Assembly (NCBI GenBank): GCA_016782825.1
Contig: JADHXT010000264.1
Location: 1-5,472, forward strand
Direction: 5' to 3'
DNA: 5,472 bases
Source: Candidatus Brocadiia bacterium
GTDB lineage: Bacteria > Planctomycetota > PUPC01 > DSUN01
Shown here piece by piece: positions 1-5,122 of the stretch. The notes below the pieces were generated by a model. The model saw only the letters and a program-made list of their open reading frames with translations. It was not told the DNA's origin and ran no database searches. The first letter of the stretch is position 1. Each line of letters opens with the position of its first letter. The position numbers and the translations under genes are program-made.

Positions 1-1175
1 GAGCATGGTCGGCCGGCGCGCTCATCGCGATCGCCTGCGACGCGATGTACATGCGGCCCGGCACGACTATGGGCTCGGCCCAGCCGGTGACCATAGGGAA
101 GGAGGGCACTGAGGCGCTCGGCGAGAAATACGTCTCCGCGCTGCAAGCGCAGTTCCGCTCGTTCGCCGAAAAGAAGGGCTACCACCCAGAGCTGGCCGCG
201 GCCATGGTCGATAGAGACGTGGCGCTGACGCAGATCATGGTTGACGGCGTCAAGGAGATTATCCTCTCAGACCAGGTGGAGTCCCGGCAGAAGAAGGCGG
301 AGAAATCCAAGCAGTCCTTCGAGGTCGTCAAGAAGGTGATCGATAAGGGCAAGCTGCTCAATCTCTCGTCCAAGCAGGCTCTCGACTACGGCTTCATCTC
401 GGGCATTGTGGATAAACGCGATGACTTGATCGCCAAATTGGGGATTCGGGAGAATGAGACTGTTCTAATGACGACCGACTGGTCTGAGGGCCTGGTGCGC
501 GTTGTGAGCCATCCCGCGGTGAGCGCCATACTGATGATGCTTGGCATGCTTGGGGTGTGGATGGAGTTCAAGACTCCGGGCTTCGGTGTCCCAGGCATCG
601 TCGGCATCGCGTGCTTTGCGCTGCTCTTCCTTAGCCGGTTCTTGCTGGGCCATGCCACGACTGTGGAGTTCGCCATCTTTCTGGTAGGCGTTGTGCTGTT
701 GTTTGTGGAGATCTTCGTTATCCCCGGCTTTGGGGTCTGTGGGGTTGCTGGCATCATTTGCATTTCTGTGGGGCTCATATTGTCATTGCAGAAGTTCACG
801 TTCCCCGATCCGAGCACACAGCCTTGGGACGTGGACATAATGTGGGAGAACGTGTTCACGATGCTGTTGAGCCTGTCCGGCGCGGTCGTGATTTTTCTCT
901 TCGCGCTGCGTTTCTTGCCGAACACGCCCCTTTTTAATCGCTTGGTGCTTCAGGCGACCGAGTCAGCAGCGACCGGGTACGTGAGCAGCAAGGCCGCTGA
1001 GAAGGAGCTGGTTGGCAAGGCGGGCGTGGCCTTGTCCGTCTTGCGGCCATCTGGCCGAGCGGAGATCGACGGCCAAGTAGTGGCCGTGATGACCGAAGGC
1101 GAATTCCTGGAACCTGGCCAACGGCTCGAGGTGCTTCGCTCCGAAGGCAACCGCATTGTGGTGCGCGCGGTTTAG
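1..1175 (+). CDS. NfeD-family membrane serine protease, long form (5' partial)
   Basis: This is the C-terminal part of a long-form (1510-type) NfeD. The family pairs a ClpP/SppA-like protease with membrane helices and a soluble OB-fold, and is linked to flotillins and membrane quality control. The frame is open from base 3, so the gene begins upstream; the Met at 45 is internal. Codons 3-20 read AWSAGA, with the likely nucleophile Ser at 9-11. The candidate base Lys is at 126-128 (motif GEKYVS), matching the Ser/Lys spacing of the family. Counting from Met 45, hydrophobic helices lie near residues 157-174, 183-202, 207-227, 229-247 and 271-291, with PGFGV motifs at 178-182 and 227-231. The OB-fold spans about 322-376 (LVGKAG, LRPSG, EIDG, EGNRIVV). 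The short nfeD starts 39 bases downstream and floA follows, so the context supports the call. The family is near certain; the substrate is unknown. Confidence 0.95.
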   Translation, partial: AWSAGALIAIACDAMYMRPGTTMGSAQPVTIGKEGTEALGEKYVSALQAQFRSFAEKKGYHPELAAAMVDRDVALTQIMVDGVKEIILSDQVESRQKKAEKSKQSFEVVKKVIDKGKLLNLSSKQALDYGFISGIVDKRDDLIAKLGIRENETVLMTTDWSEGLVRVVSHPAVSAILMMLGMLGVWMEFKTPGFGVPGIVGIACFALLFLSRFLLGHATTVEFAIFLVGVVLLFVEIFVIPGFGVCGVAGIICISVGLILSLQKFTFPDPSTQPWDVDIMWENVFTMLLSLSGAVVIFLFALRFLPNTPLFNRLVLQATESAATGYVSSKAAEKELVGKAGVALSVLRPSGRAEIDGQVVAVMTEGEFLEPGQRLEVLRSEGNRIVVRAV

Positions 1176-1214
1176 TGCTGCAAAGCTTATTTTGACATTC
1201 GGGACGGCTGCATC

Positions 1215-1685
1215 ATGCCAATGGTAGACAACCCTGTGTTCCTCGTCTGCTTGTTCGGAGTCGGGCTGGCGGCCATCTGTGTCGAGCTTTTCATCCCCGG
1301 CATCGTGGTGGGGCTGTTCGGGCTTGGCTGTGTGGTGGGCTCCATTGTGATGTCGTATTCGTCCGGCTCGCATGTGTTGGGCCACGTCTTGCTGGGTTGT
1401 GGGCTCGCGTTCATCCCTGTGTTCTTCTTGCTGTGGCTGCACGTGCTGTCGCGCGTTTTCGCGTTGAAGAGTTCCCAGAAAGCGACGGCCGCGCCGGATG
1501 GCCAGCAAGAGTTTCTGGGCAAAGAGGGCGTGACGCTCACCACCTTGCGGCCCTCGGGCGCAGCGCGGATCGACGGGACGCGCGTCGACGTGGTTGCGCG
1601 TGGGGTCATGATCGAGCCAAATGTACACATTCAGGTGGTCGCGGTCGAAGGCAATCGAGTCGTGGTCGAAGCAGTAGAAGGTTGA
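1215..1685 (+). CDS. Short NfeD-family membrane protein (no protease domain)
   Basis: This 156-residue NfeD paralogue lacks the protease domain. Hydrophobic helices lie near residues 5-27, 29-49 and 55-78, and an OB-fold follows at about 100-153. The OB-fold shares its signature with the upstream gene (LGKEGV, LRPSG, RIDG, EGNRVVV), and VELFIPG at 23-29 mirrors VEIFVIPG there, pointing to duplication of the C-terminal module. GGGACGG at 1201-1207 lies seven bases before ATG 1215 and supports this start; ATG 1221 is a close alternative. Short NfeD proteins typically sit beside flotillin genes and are thought to bind them, with the OB-fold in the cytoplasm. The gene is 39 bases after the long nfeD, probably co-transcribed, and its stop codon overlaps the floA -35 box. 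The family is clear; the role is inferred from context. Confidence 0.93.
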   Translation: MPMVDNPVFLVCLFGVGLAAICVELFIPGIVVGLFGLGCVVGSIVMSYSSGSHVLGHVLLGCGLAFIPVFFLLWLHVLSRVFALKSSQKATAAPDGQQEFLGKEGVTLTTLRPSGAARIDGTRVDVVARGVMIEPNVHIQVVAVEGNRVVVEAVEG

Positions 1686-1710
1686 AACCCTGCGCATCAT
1701 GTAGTATAAT
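1682..1710 (+). promoter_or_regulatory. Sigma70-type promoter for floA
   Basis: TTGAAA at 1682-1687 and TATAAT at 1705-1710 are separated by exactly 17 bases. The -10 box is perfect and the -35 box matches five of six bases. The -35 box overlaps the TGA stop (1683-1685) of the short nfeD. This gives floA its own transcription start near 1717, besides any read-through from the nfeD genes. Confidence 0.72.
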
Positions 1711-1723
1711 TCCGTTGCGGTCG

Positions 1724-1745
1724 AGGCTGCGCGCTCGCGCAGCCT
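1724..1745 (+). repeat. Perfect 9-bp hairpin in the floA 5' leader
   Basis: AGGCTGCGC (1724-1732) pairs with GCGCAGCCT (1737-1745) around the loop GCTC. It lies just after the predicted transcription start and about 45 bases before the floA start codon. No T-run follows, so it is not an intrinsic terminator. It could stabilise the 5' end of the mRNA or be a protein-binding dyad; the sequence does not decide. Confidence 0.55.
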
Positions 1746-1777
1746 GCGATCCGCTGACTGATGGCTTGTGTTTTTGT

Positions 1778-1783
1778 GGGAGA
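1778..1783 (+). promoter_or_regulatory. Ribosome binding site deciding the floA start
   Basis: GGGAGA lies seven bases upstream of ATG 1791. It is only one base from ATG 1785 and downstream of ATG 1761, so 1791 is the best-spaced of three in-frame starts. Confidence 0.6.
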
Positions 1784-1790
1784 AATGGAC

Positions 1791-2831
1791 ATGGATAGGC
1801 TCATGGTACTGGCGGCGAGTCAACTCGCCTTTTTCGGCATTGCGATCCTCGCGTTCATCGGCTTCATCTTCGTAATTCTCCTCTTCAAGTACGGTTACCT
1901 CTATGTCCGGGCCTTGGTGTCCGGAGCTCGCGTCACCATGTGGCAGCTCATTGGCATGAGCCTTCGCGGCGTGAGCCCTGGGGCGATTGTGGACGCGAAG
2001 ATTCGGCTCGTGAAATCTGGGCTCGACATGGACACGGACCCGCTCGAGACTCATTACTTGGCGGGGGGCCAGCTAGCGAGCGTGGTCCAGGCCATCATCA
2101 ACGCGGCCAAGGCCGACATCGCGTTGACCTGGGACCGCGCCTGCGCGATCGACCTCGCGGGTAGAGACATTTTGGACGCGGTGCGCACGTCGGTAAACCC
2201 CAAGGTGATCGACTGCCCAGACCCCAGCAAGGGCCGGCCCACCATTGATGCCGTGGCCATGGACGGCATCCAACTGAAGGCCCGTGCCCGGGTGACCGTG
2301 CGCGCCAACCTCGACCGGCTGGTCGGCGGCGCGATGGAAGAGACCATCATCGCTCGCGTGGGCGAAGGTATCGTGACCACCATCGGCTCCGCATCAAGCC
2401 ACAAAAAGGTCCTGGAAAACCCTGACAGCATCTCCAAGGGCGTGCTCACGAAGGGCCTCGACGCGAACACCGCGTTCGAAATCCTCTCCATTGATATCGC
2501 GGACATCGACGTGGGTGAGAACATCGGCGCCAAGCTTCAGGCGGATCAAGCCGAAGCCGACGTGCGCGTGGCCCAGGCCAAGGCCGAAGAAAAGCGCGCC
2601 ATGGCCAACGCGCGCGAGCAGGAGATGATCGCGCTCGTGCAAGAGAACAGGGCCAAGGTTGTCCTGGCGGAAGCCGAAGTGCCCAAAGCCATGGCCCAGG
2701 CCTTCAGGGAAGGCAACCTCGGGATCATGGACTACTACCAGATGAAGAACATCGTCTCCGATACCGACATGAGAAACACCATCGCCGGCAAGGATGAACG
2801 CAAGTCTCAAGACGATCAGCCGGAGACGTAG
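1791..2831 (+). CDS. floA: Flotillin-like protein FloA
   Basis: This is a bacterial flotillin of the FloA (YqfA, UPF0365) family, a scaffold of functional membrane microdomains. From the start at 1791 it has 346 residues, slightly longer than Bacillus FloA (about 331). A hydrophobic N-terminal segment (about 10-33) inserts in the membrane and is followed by LFKYGYLYVRALVSGARV. The PHB/SPFH domain runs from about 45 to 250, with LRGVSP, IDAVAMDG and ITARV-like stretches typical of FloA. An Ala/Glu/Lys-rich coiled coil (about 247-303; repeated QAEA, AQAKAEEKRA) would drive oligomerisation. The C-terminus keeps GIMDYYQMKNI, a family hallmark, then a charged tail. The start at 1791 is chosen for RBS spacing; 1761 and 1785 are in-frame alternatives. 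Its own promoter precedes it, and the two NfeD genes upstream are the classic partners. The identification is very secure. Confidence 0.97.
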   Translation: MDRLMVLAASQLAFFGIAILAFIGFIFVILLFKYGYLYVRALVSGARVTMWQLIGMSLRGVSPGAIVDAKIRLVKSGLDMDTDPLETHYLAGGQLASVVQAIINAAKADIALTWDRACAIDLAGRDILDAVRTSVNPKVIDCPDPSKGRPTIDAVAMDGIQLKARARVTVRANLDRLVGGAMEETIIARVGEGIVTTIGSASSHKKVLENPDSISKGVLTKGLDANTAFEILSIDIADIDVGENIGAKLQADQAEADVRVAQAKAEEKRAMANAREQEMIALVQENRAKVVLAEAEVPKAMAQAFREGNLGIMDYYQMKNIVSDTDMRNTIAGKDERKSQDDQPET

Positions 2832-2871
2832 CACCGCGCTATACAGCCGGAGATGATGCAAAGCCGCCGCG

Positions 2872-2885
2872 CGGTGGCGCCACCG
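2872..2885. repeat. 14-bp perfect palindrome downstream of floA
   Basis: CGGTGGCGCCACCG is fully self-complementary and lies 41 bases after the floA stop. It is GC-rich and could arise by chance in this background; no function is evident. Confidence 0.4.
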
Positions 2886-2894
2886 TCGCTCCTT

Positions 2895-2964
2895 GGGTGC
2901 CACCCTCAAACTTGTTTGAGGGTGCGTTTGCCAACACGGGCAAACAAGTTTGCCCGTGGCACCC
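2895..2964. repeat. Composite REP-like inverted-repeat element (nested hairpins)
   Basis: An outer pair GGGTGCCAC (2895-2903) and GTGGCACCC (2956-2964) encloses two hairpins. Hairpin A pairs 2901-2910 with 2915-2924 (10 bp, loop CTTG). Hairpin B pairs 2935-2945 with 2948-2958 (11 bp, two-base loop). The centres, CAAACTTGTTTG and CAAACAAGTTTG, are reverse complements, so the hairpins look like inverted copies of one unit with diverged outer stems. GTTTGCC at 2926-2932 can also pair with GGCAAAC at 2939-2945, competing with hairpin B. The layout resembles paired REP/BIME elements. No transposase is visible here. It may also protect the floA mRNA end. Confidence 0.7.
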
Positions 2965-2983
2965 GAGAACTCTTTTTTCTCGG
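2963..2983 (+). terminator. Weak terminator-like hairpin after floA
   Basis: CCGAGAA (2963-2969) pairs with TTCTCGG (2977-2983). The loop contains most of a six-T run (2973-2978). Alternatively, the long outer stem of the preceding repeat ends at 2964-2967 and is followed within six bases by that T-run, which is terminator geometry. Either structure could end floA transcription, but the two cannot fully form together. Confidence 0.35.
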
Positions 2984-3008
2984 AATAGGCTTGTAATACA
3001 GGCACGCC

Positions 3009-3503
3009 ATGAACGCATTCATAGCAGCCGGCGAAGATTTCATCCTGTTCATCGTCATCTTGGTGATCGTTGGCGTCGTGCGGCTGATCAAAGCCGGGAT
3101 GGGAAAAGCCGGCAAGATCCAGCCGCCTCCCGCGAAAGGCGCGGCACAGCCAAGCGCGGAGCAACGGATGCGGAAGTTTCTGGAGCAGGTCGCCGGTGTT
3201 CCGCCGACGCCGGCCGCGAAGCCGCGCCGGCCGCGGCCCGCCAGGGAACCGCGCGCGGAGAAACCGCCGGACAAACCCGCGGAGCCACCGGCCTCTCCAC
3301 CTCCGCGTCGCGTGTTAGCGCCGGCCGCGCGTCCGCGCGGTGAAACGAGAGCTCTTTACCGCTTCGACATGAGCCTCCTCAAAGGCCCCCATTCGCTCCG
3401 TCACGCGGTGGTGCTTCGCGAAATCCTGGGCAAGCCGTTGGCTTTGAGGAGACCTTCCCGGGCAGCCTCGCCTATTCAACGGAAATCGACCGCGTCCGGC
3501 TAA
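3009..3503 (+). CDS. Small membrane-anchored Pro/Arg-rich protein of the floA locus
   Basis: This 164-residue protein is not recognised as a named family. A single N-terminal hydrophobic helix (about 10-29) precedes a short basic patch. Residues 49-63 (SAEQRMRKFLEQVAG) look like a folded, conserved-style helix. Residues 64-110 are a disordered Pro/Ala/Arg-rich linker. Residues 122-147 form a Leu-rich C-terminal motif, SLLKGPHSLRHAVVLREILG followed by KPLALR. From memory, small proteins with this pattern (membrane helix, FLE helix, linker, terminal LR..I.L.EILG.P..LR motif) occur beside flotillin or NfeD genes in Planctomycetes-like bacteria; this was not checked. No clear Shine-Dalgarno precedes ATG 3009. 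The frame is supported by the hydrophobic anchor and the C-terminal motif, unlike the overlapping GC-rich frames. A flotillin accessory role is inferred only from position. Confidence 0.75.
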   Translation: MNAFIAAGEDFILFIVILVIVGVVRLIKAGMGKAGKIQPPPAKGAAQPSAEQRMRKFLEQVAGVPPTPAAKPRRPRPAREPRAEKPPDKPAEPPASPPPRRVLAPAARPRGETRALYRFDMSLLKGPHSLRHAVVLREILGKPLALRRPSRAASPIQRKSTASG

Positions 3504-3517
3504 GCGCGGCGCGGCCT

Positions 3518-3603
3518 GCCAGAGTGGCGGAATTGGCAGACGCACTGGATTCAAAATCCAGCGAGGTTCACCCCTTGTGCGGGTTCGACTCCCGCCTCTG
3601 GCA
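3518..3603 (+). tRNA. tRNA-Leu (anticodon CAA)
   Basis: This is a complete 86-base class II tRNA. The acceptor stem GCCAGAG (3518-3524) pairs with CTCTGGC (3596-3602), with discriminator A at 3603. The anticodon stem CTGGA/TCCAG (3545-3549, 3557-3561) holds the loop TTCAAAA with anticodon CAA at 3552-3554, reading UUG codons. A long variable arm spans 3562-3578. The T arm is GCGGG, TTCGACT, CCCGC (3579-3595). The D arm has the usual GGCGGAATTGGCAGAC form. The 3' CCA is not encoded and must be added after transcription. The gene starts 15 bases after the preceding CDS. Confidence 0.97.
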
Positions 3604-3611
3604 CTCGCAAT

Positions 3612-3653
3612 AAAGCCTGTAGTGCTCGCGTCAGCTCCACAGGCTTTTCCTTT
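3612..3653 (+). terminator. Terminator-like hairpin after tRNA-Leu
   Basis: AAAGCCTGT (3612-3620) pairs with ACAGGCTTT (3639-3647) across an 18-base loop. It is followed by TTTT, CC and TTT. It lies nine bases after the tRNA, where a terminator is expected. The long loop makes it only moderately strong. Confidence 0.55.
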
Positions 3654-3664
3654 GGCCCGAACCC

Positions 3665-3838
3665 ATGGTCCAAGTGACTATGAACGGACATGAGCTCCTC
3701 GTCATGGTCCGATTCGACGTCGAGCCGTTCAAGGTGGCCGCAGTCGGCGCGCGGGTTCGCGCCAAACCGCGGCAAGACTATCTGGCAGTGGAATGTGTGT
3801 TCCAAGCTCGGGCTGAAAGCGTGCTGAGCCTCCAATGA
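3665..3838 (+). CDS. Possible 57-codon ORF upstream of the elyC-like gene
   Basis: An open frame from ATG 3665 to TGA 3836-3838 encodes 57 residues beginning MVQVTMNGHELLVMVRFDVE. Alternating hydrophobic stretches (LLVMVRFDV, YLAVECVFQAR) suggest beta strands, as in a fragment of a small beta-barrel domain. It stops 18 bases before the next start codon, an operon-like distance. Against it, no Shine-Dalgarno precedes the ATG, it follows a terminator-like hairpin closely, and no family is recognised. It could be a remnant, a small leader ORF or chance. Otherwise 3654-3856 holds nothing else I can support. Confidence 0.25.
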   Translation: MVQVTMNGHELLVMVRFDVEPFKVAAVGARVRAKPRQDYLAVECVFQARAESVLSLQ

Positions 3839-3856
3839 AAGGGAACTGATCGCACC

Positions 3857-4627
3857 ATGTACTTGCTGAAGAAGCTCGTCTCGCCTCTGTGTCTCCCGGT
3901 AGGTCTATGTCTGGAGGTCCTCGTCGCTGGACTGATTGTGCTTTGGTTCACGAAGAGGCAGAAGGCCGGCAAGGTCGTGGTTTCCTTGGGCGCGGCGATG
4001 CTGTTTTTGCTGAGCAACGGCGTCTTTGCGACCATGCTGCTGCTGCCCTTGGAGGGCCGCTACGAAGCGTTAGGGGTCGCGGGCCGGGCCTCGGCGCCGC
4101 AAGTTAGGTGGATCGTGGTCCTGGGCGGCGGGCATTCTCCTGACACGGCTCTGCCAGTGACGAGCCGACTGTCCCCCTTCAGCTTGGCGCGCGCGGTGGA
4201 GGGCATCCGTCTGCACCGCCTGCTGCCGGGCGCAAAGCTCGTGTTCTCGGGCGGCGGGAGTTCGGCGCGGGACTCCGACGCCGGGGTCATGTCTGAGTTG
4301 GCGGTCGCGCTTGGAGTGAAACAGGAAGACATGGTGCTGGAGCACAAGAGCCGAGACACGAAGGACCAGGCGCGCATGATCCGATCCATCGTGGGCAACG
4401 ATCGCTTCCTCCTCGTCACTTCGGGCTCCCACATGCCGCGCTCCATGGGGTTGTTCCAGAAGCAGGGCATGCGGCCCATTGCGGCGCCGAGCGCGGTTAG
4501 GAGCAGACGACGCACCATCCTGAGCCGAGCCATGCTCTATCCCAGCGCGGCCGCGCTTAGGGCTGCCGAAAGGGCCTTTTACGAGTATCTGGGGATAGTC
4601 TGGGGGAAGATGAGAGGGCAGATATAG
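3857..4627 (+). CDS. elyC: ElyC/YdcF-type DUF218 envelope protein
   Basis: This 256-residue inner-membrane protein resembles E. coli ElyC (YcbC, about 259 residues), which affects peptidoglycan assembly and undecaprenyl-phosphate lipid carrier metabolism. Two N-terminal helices (about 9-31 and 38-59) flank a basic loop (KRQKAGK), as in ElyC. The DUF218 domain begins at WIVVLGGGHSP (85-95). It continues with the SRL and AVEGIRLHR segment (103-121), the PGAKLVFSGG strand and turn (124-133), SRDTKDQARMI (165-175) and LLVTSGSHMPRSMGLFQKQG (185-204). These are the conserved GGG, Asp-Thr and Ser-His-Pro-Arg motifs of the family. A purine-rich AAAGGGAA (3838-3845) upstream serves as RBS at slightly long spacing. 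It belongs to the ElyC branch rather than SanA or YdcF because of the paired N-terminal helices and the length. The family is secure; exact orthology is likely. Confidence 0.9.
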   Translation: MYLLKKLVSPLCLPVGLCLEVLVAGLIVLWFTKRQKAGKVVVSLGAAMLFLLSNGVFATMLLLPLEGRYEALGVAGRASAPQVRWIVVLGGGHSPDTALPVTSRLSPFSLARAVEGIRLHRLLPGAKLVFSGGGSSARDSDAGVMSELAVALGVKQEDMVLEHKSRDTKDQARMIRSIVGNDRFLLVTSGSHMPRSMGLFQKQGMRPIAAPSAVRSRRRTILSRAMLYPSAAALRAAERAFYEYLGIVWGKMRGQI

Positions 4628-4672
4628 GGGAAAATGGGGACAGACGATGACCGTCTGTCCCCATCTTTCCCC
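4627..4672. repeat. Long REP-like hairpin at the end of the elyC-like gene
   Basis: GGGGAAA and ATGGGGACAGACG (4627-4646) pair with CGTCTGTCCCCAT, a bulged C, and TTTCCCC (4652-4672). This gives 20 base pairs with one bulge and a five-base loop. Its first base is the last base of the elyC stop codon. CCCC at 4669-4672 can alternatively pair with GGGG at 4678-4681. The GGGGACAG/CTGTCCCC core is typical of dispersed REP palindromes mobilised by Y1-type (RAYT) transposases. It may also be a mRNA 3'-end stabiliser; no T-run follows it. Confidence 0.7.
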
Positions 4673-4764
4673 AGCGCGGGGGTGGATGTGCCGCCAATCT
4701 GGGTCGATAATAGGAGGAAGACGAAAAAAGTGGCCAGAACTCCGTCTTTTTCTGGTATTCGGGC

Positions 4765-4793
4765 TTGACATTGACGCGCACAGCGCGTACACT
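4765..4793 (+). promoter_or_regulatory. Sigma70-type promoter for a putative RNA or leader
   Basis: A perfect -35 box TTGACA (4765-4770) and a -10 box TACACT (4788-4793, four of six matches) are separated by 17 bases. Transcription would start near 4800. The next start codon of a convincing gene is 320 bases away, and a terminator intervenes. Confidence 0.6.
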
Positions 4794-4802
4794 CTAGAGT
4801 GT
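4774..4802. promoter_or_regulatory. Two abutting inverted repeats, candidate operators
   Basis: ACGCGC-ACA-GCGCGT (4774-4788) fills the promoter spacer. The perfect 14-bp palindrome ACACTCTAGAGTGT (4789-4802) begins immediately after it, covering the -10 box and the start site. The placement is ideal for repressor binding. Neither matches an operator I can name; the central CTAG is rare in many bacterial genomes, which makes chance less likely. Confidence 0.45.
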
Positions 4803-5030
4803 CAGGACTGGCAGGTGGGCAAGCCGACCCATGGTACTGGCTTCTTCTGACGGGCAGTACGCGATTAGGCTTGCGTGCTGCTTTGCAGAAGCGCGAACGA
4901 CGCATCACTTGGAGGACAGGGCTCGGCCCGTCACCATCCAGCTTATCCCACCTAACAATCTGCGTGCGGCCCTCAGCCGCTACAAGGGCGACAAGGCCAT
5001 CCGCGTGTCACGACGCGGCTGGCTTTTTTT
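4800..5030 (+). ncRNA. Candidate structured small RNA or attenuated leader
   Basis: A region of about 231 bases is bounded by a promoter and an intrinsic terminator. Local pairings visible by eye are: CTTCTG/CAGAAG (4844-4849, 4886-4891) enclosing GCAGTACGC/GCGTGCTGC (4854-4862, 4873-4881, one G-U); GAC-GGGC/GCCC-GTC (4915-4932, one bulged A); GCGGC/GCCGC (4966-4980); and a long-range AGGTGGG/CCCACCT (4813-4819, 4947-4953). It does not match RNase P RNA, tmRNA, SRP RNA or a 6S RNA that I can recognise. Because the next gene is on the same strand and has no visible promoter of its own, it could be a regulatory leader for the ABC exporter. A 75-residue ORF from 4831 is the coding alternative. 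Confidence 0.4.
4996..5030 (+). terminator. Intrinsic terminator
   Basis: GCC (4996-4998) and CCGCGT (5001-5006) pair with ACGCGG (5013-5018) and GGC (5021-5023), separated by a 2x2 internal mismatch, around the loop GTCACG. Seven T residues follow at 5024-5030. It ends the transcript from the promoter at 4765, or conditionally stops transcription into the ABC gene. Confidence 0.7.
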
Positions 5031-5122
5031 AATGGGCGCGTCCGGGGCTTGGCCCTAGTCCACTGGCAGACTCAGCTCCCGGCCGCAGGGGCCGCCGCGT
5101 GTTCCCCTCCACGAGTTGTCTC

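Larger units (their letters stand above)
4628..5122. other. Gene-poor intergenic region, overview
   Basis: These 495 bases hold no convincing protein gene. In order they contain a REP-like hairpin, then a weak hairpin AAGACG (4718-4723) with CGTCTT (4743-4748) followed by TTT. A sigma70-type promoter with two inverted repeats comes next, then a structured stretch ending in an intrinsic terminator. Bases 5031-5122 carry no promoter or RBS that I can identify before the ABC gene. A 75-codon open frame from 4831 to 5058 crosses the terminator and lacks an RBS, so it is not called. Confidence 0.6.

Noticed and set aside
1192..1220. TTGACA box before the short nfeD as a promoter
   Set aside because: A perfect -35 hexamer is present at 1192-1197, but nothing like a -10 box lies 16-18 bases downstream; the spacing lands on the start codon.
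963..2054. Long open frame (363 codons) on the minus strand
   Set aside because: It lies antisense to three well-supported NfeD/flotillin genes; its product is His/Arg/Asp-rich low-complexity sequence with no recognisable domain, as expected from the reverse of GC-rich coding sequence.
2895..2964. CRISPR array
   Set aside because: The repeated units are inverted and adjacent, with no regular direct repeats or spacers and no cas genes nearby.
2993..2998. TGTAAT as a -10 box for the small membrane protein gene
   Set aside because: It matches five of six bases, but no -35-like hexamer exists at usable spacing and no extended -10 motif precedes it.
2394..3164. 256-codon minus-strand frame spanning the floA 3' end and the repeat
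   Set aside because: It is antisense to the FloA coiled coil, crosses the palindromic repeat, and has no family resemblance.
4070..4792. 240-codon minus-strand frame over the elyC-like gene
   Set aside because: It is a shadow of a gene with all DUF218 motifs in the forward frame and runs through the REP-like hairpin.
4831..5058. 75-codon plus-strand ORF
   Set aside because: It has no Shine-Dalgarno, reads through a strong intrinsic terminator with its T-run as codons, and matches no family; kept only as an alternative to the RNA interpretation.
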